Assembly (NCBI GenBank): GCA_020631315.1
Contig: JAHDHM010000248.1
Coordinates: 1-5,591 of the forward strand
Length of the DNA: 5,591 nt
Reading direction: 5' to 3'
From: Acidimicrobiales bacterium
GTDB taxonomy: Bacteria > Actinomycetota > Acidimicrobiia > Acidimicrobiales > Poriferisodaliceae
Shown one piece after another: positions 4,445 to 5,591 of this stretch. The translations under genes were made by a program, and so were the position numbers. Each line of letters opens with the position of its first letter. Position 1 is the stretch's first letter. The notes beneath the pieces are model-generated. The model was not told where the DNA came from. It made no database searches and saw only the letters and a list, made by a program, of their open reading frames with translations.

Positions 4445-5500
4445 ATGACGGCAGCGGTGACCCTCGGCAACGGCGGGTTCGAGATGATCGACGTCCGGCA
4501 GGTGCCGATCCCGGAGCCGCGGGCAGGCTGGGTGCGGGTGAAGGTGCTGGCTGCAGGGATGAACAACACCGAGATCAACACCCGGCTCGGTTGGTACTCC
4601 CAGACGGTCAGCGGTTCGACCGACGACACCGCAGCCGACGCGGCCGACGCCGATGAGGCGGTCCATCGTGAAGACGGCGGTTGGAACGAGGCGACCCCGT
4701 GGCCGCTCATCCAGGGCACGGACTGCTGCGGCGTCGTCGATGCGCTCGGCGAGGGCGCCGATCCCACGCTGCTCGGGAAGCGGATCATCGTGCGGGCCTG
4801 CATGCGTCCCGATGGCTACGACACGATGGACAACATCTGGATGGCGTCGGACTTCGACGGCGCCTTTGCCGAGTACGTGGTCGTCCCGGCGACGGAGGTC
4901 TTCCCGGTCGACTGCGACTGGACCGACGCCGAGCTCGGCGCCATCCCGTGCGCCTACGCGACGGCGGAGAACATGATCCACCGAGCCGGGGTGAAGGACG
5001 GCGACCGCGTGCTCGTCACCGGCGCGTCGGGCGGCACCGGCTCAGCGTCCGTGCAGCTCGCTCGACGACGTGGCGCGTACGTCGTCGCGATGGCATCGGC
5101 GAGCAAGGCCGACGAGGTCATGGCTCTCGGTGCCCACGAGGTCATCGAACGCGGTGTGGTGCCGCAGGCGATGTCGTTCGACGTGGTCGTCGACAACGTC
5201 GCCGGACCGGGATTCCCGGCTGCGCTCGAGGCCGTGAAGCGGGGCGGGCGTCTCGTGACCTCCGGCGCGATCGCCGGACCGATCGTCGACCTCGACTTCC
5301 GCACGATGTACCTGCGCGACATCCAGCTCATCGGCTGCACTGCGTGGGACGAGCCGGTGTTCCCGAACCTCGTCGGTTACATCGAGCGCGGCGAGATCCG
5401 GCCTCGTGTCGCCAAGACGTTCCCGCTGGCCGACATCGTCACGGCCCAGCAGGAGTTCCTCGAGAAGCGCCACGTCGGCAAGTTCGTCCTGATCCCCTGA
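4445..5500 (+). CDS. Medium-chain dehydrogenase/reductase (quinone oxidoreductase-like, NAD(P)-dependent)
   Basis: A 351-residue cytoplasmic oxidoreductase of the MDR superfamily. A GroES-like N-terminal domain (PIPEPRAGWVRVKVLAAGMNN, 21-41; IQGTDCCGVV, 89-98) is followed by a Rossmann domain with VLVTGASGGTGSASVQLA (189-206), whose glycine pattern binds NAD(P). The GHE zinc-ligand motif of true alcohol dehydrogenases is replaced by GTD, and the four-cysteine structural zinc lobe is absent. This points to the zinc-independent quinone-oxidoreductase branch. Between NTRLGWYS (45-52) and the GTD motif lies an acidic Asp/Ala-rich insertion (about 55-84). ATG 4445 is preceded by GGAG at only three bases; GTG 4433, four codons upstream, is the alternative. 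The gene is divergent from the FBP-type gene and convergent with the edge gene. The substrate is unknown. Confidence 0.9.
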   Translation: MTAAVTLGNGGFEMIDVRQVPIPEPRAGWVRVKVLAAGMNNTEINTRLGWYSQTVSGSTDDTAADAADADEAVHREDGGWNEATPWPLIQGTDCCGVVDALGEGADPTLLGKRIIVRACMRPDGYDTMDNIWMASDFDGAFAEYVVVPATEVFPVDCDWTDAELGAIPCAYATAENMIHRAGVKDGDRVLVTGASGGTGSASVQLARRRGAYVVAMASASKADEVMALGAHEVIERGVVPQAMSFDVVVDNVAGPGFPAALEAVKRGGRLVTSGAIAGPIVDLDFRTMYLRDIQLIGCTAWDEPVFPNLVGYIERGEIRPRVAKTFPLADIVTAQQEFLEKRHVGKFVLIP

Positions 5501-5524
5501 TCTGCTGGTTCGGCGTCGGGCCGT

Positions 5525-5591
5525 TCAGGTCGCGGCGATGCCGATGATGGGGCTGTCGAGCGTCACGCCACCGAGGCTGCAGAGGAACGCC
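5525..5591 (-). CDS. C-terminal fragment of a protein ending in a GDAxFxGSxG / PIxGxAAT-type repeat (partial)
   Basis: An open minus-strand frame enters from the right edge and stops at TGA (5527-5525), giving 21 residues starting AFLCSLGG and ending SPIIGIAAT. This matches from memory one unit of the tandem repeat in secreted actinobacterial proteins, especially Acidimicrobiia, with the pattern DGGVF.FGDA.F.GS.G...LNAPIVGMAAT. In those proteins the repeats form a propeller-like domain, often attached to cell-wall or peptidoglycan enzymes. The gene is convergent with the dehydrogenase, with 24 bp between stops and no obvious terminator hairpin. The unit is short, so the assignment is tentative, and the main domain lies outside the window. 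Confidence 0.55.
   Translation of the reverse strand, partial: AFLCSLGGVTLDSPIIGIAAT

Noticed and set aside
1..5591. CRISPR arrays, tRNA or rRNA genes, insertion sequences, toxin-antitoxin pairs or a biosynthetic cluster
   Set aside because: No spaced long repeats, RNA gene signatures, transposase motifs or small overlapping gene pairs are visible. The genes appear functionally unrelated.

Overview
The window reads as chromosomal DNA from a GC-rich actinobacterium. Codon third positions are strongly G/C, Shine-Dalgarno sequences are weak or absent at several genes, and there is an F420-type nitroreductase-family protein. A fragment at the right edge looks like the tandem repeat common in surface proteins of Acidimicrobiia, so an Ilumatobacter-like or related lineage is my best guess. 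That placement is an inference. No phage, IS, CRISPR, tRNA or rRNA signal is visible.

Layout from left to right. (1) The tail of an unidentified plus-strand gene ends at 127. (2) A plus-strand aminoglycoside-phosphotransferase-fold kinase (195-1190) follows. (3) A 90-residue plus-strand protein of unknown function (1264-1536) has the best Shine-Dalgarno in the window. It ends in a strong two-tier inverted repeat that is probably a bidirectional terminator. (4) A convergent minus-strand F420/deazaflavin-dependent oxidoreductase (1587-2033). (5) A 200-bp divergent intergenic region with short spaced repeats and a small dyad. (6) A plus-strand protein with a C-terminal transglutaminase-like cysteine protease/transferase domain (about 2234-3007). 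(7) A minus-strand secreted lipoprotein with a long Thr/Pro/Ala linker (3026-3757), preceded on the same strand by (8) an FBP/FusB-type zinc-finger protein (3848-4321). (9) A 123-bp divergent regulatory region with a conspicuous 44-bp nested dyad. (10) A plus-strand medium-chain dehydrogenase/reductase (4445-5500). (11) The last 21 residues of a convergent minus-strand gene at the right edge.

The genes look like a set of short transcription units, mostly single genes, and not one pathway. Only the FBP protein and lipoprotein could share a transcript, with a 90-bp gap. I see no convincing multi-gene novel system. The points most worth checking are the nested dyad between the FBP and dehydrogenase genes, the small orphan protein, the transglutaminase-like protein with an unassigned N-terminal half, and the kinase whose catalytic-loop Asp is replaced by Glu.
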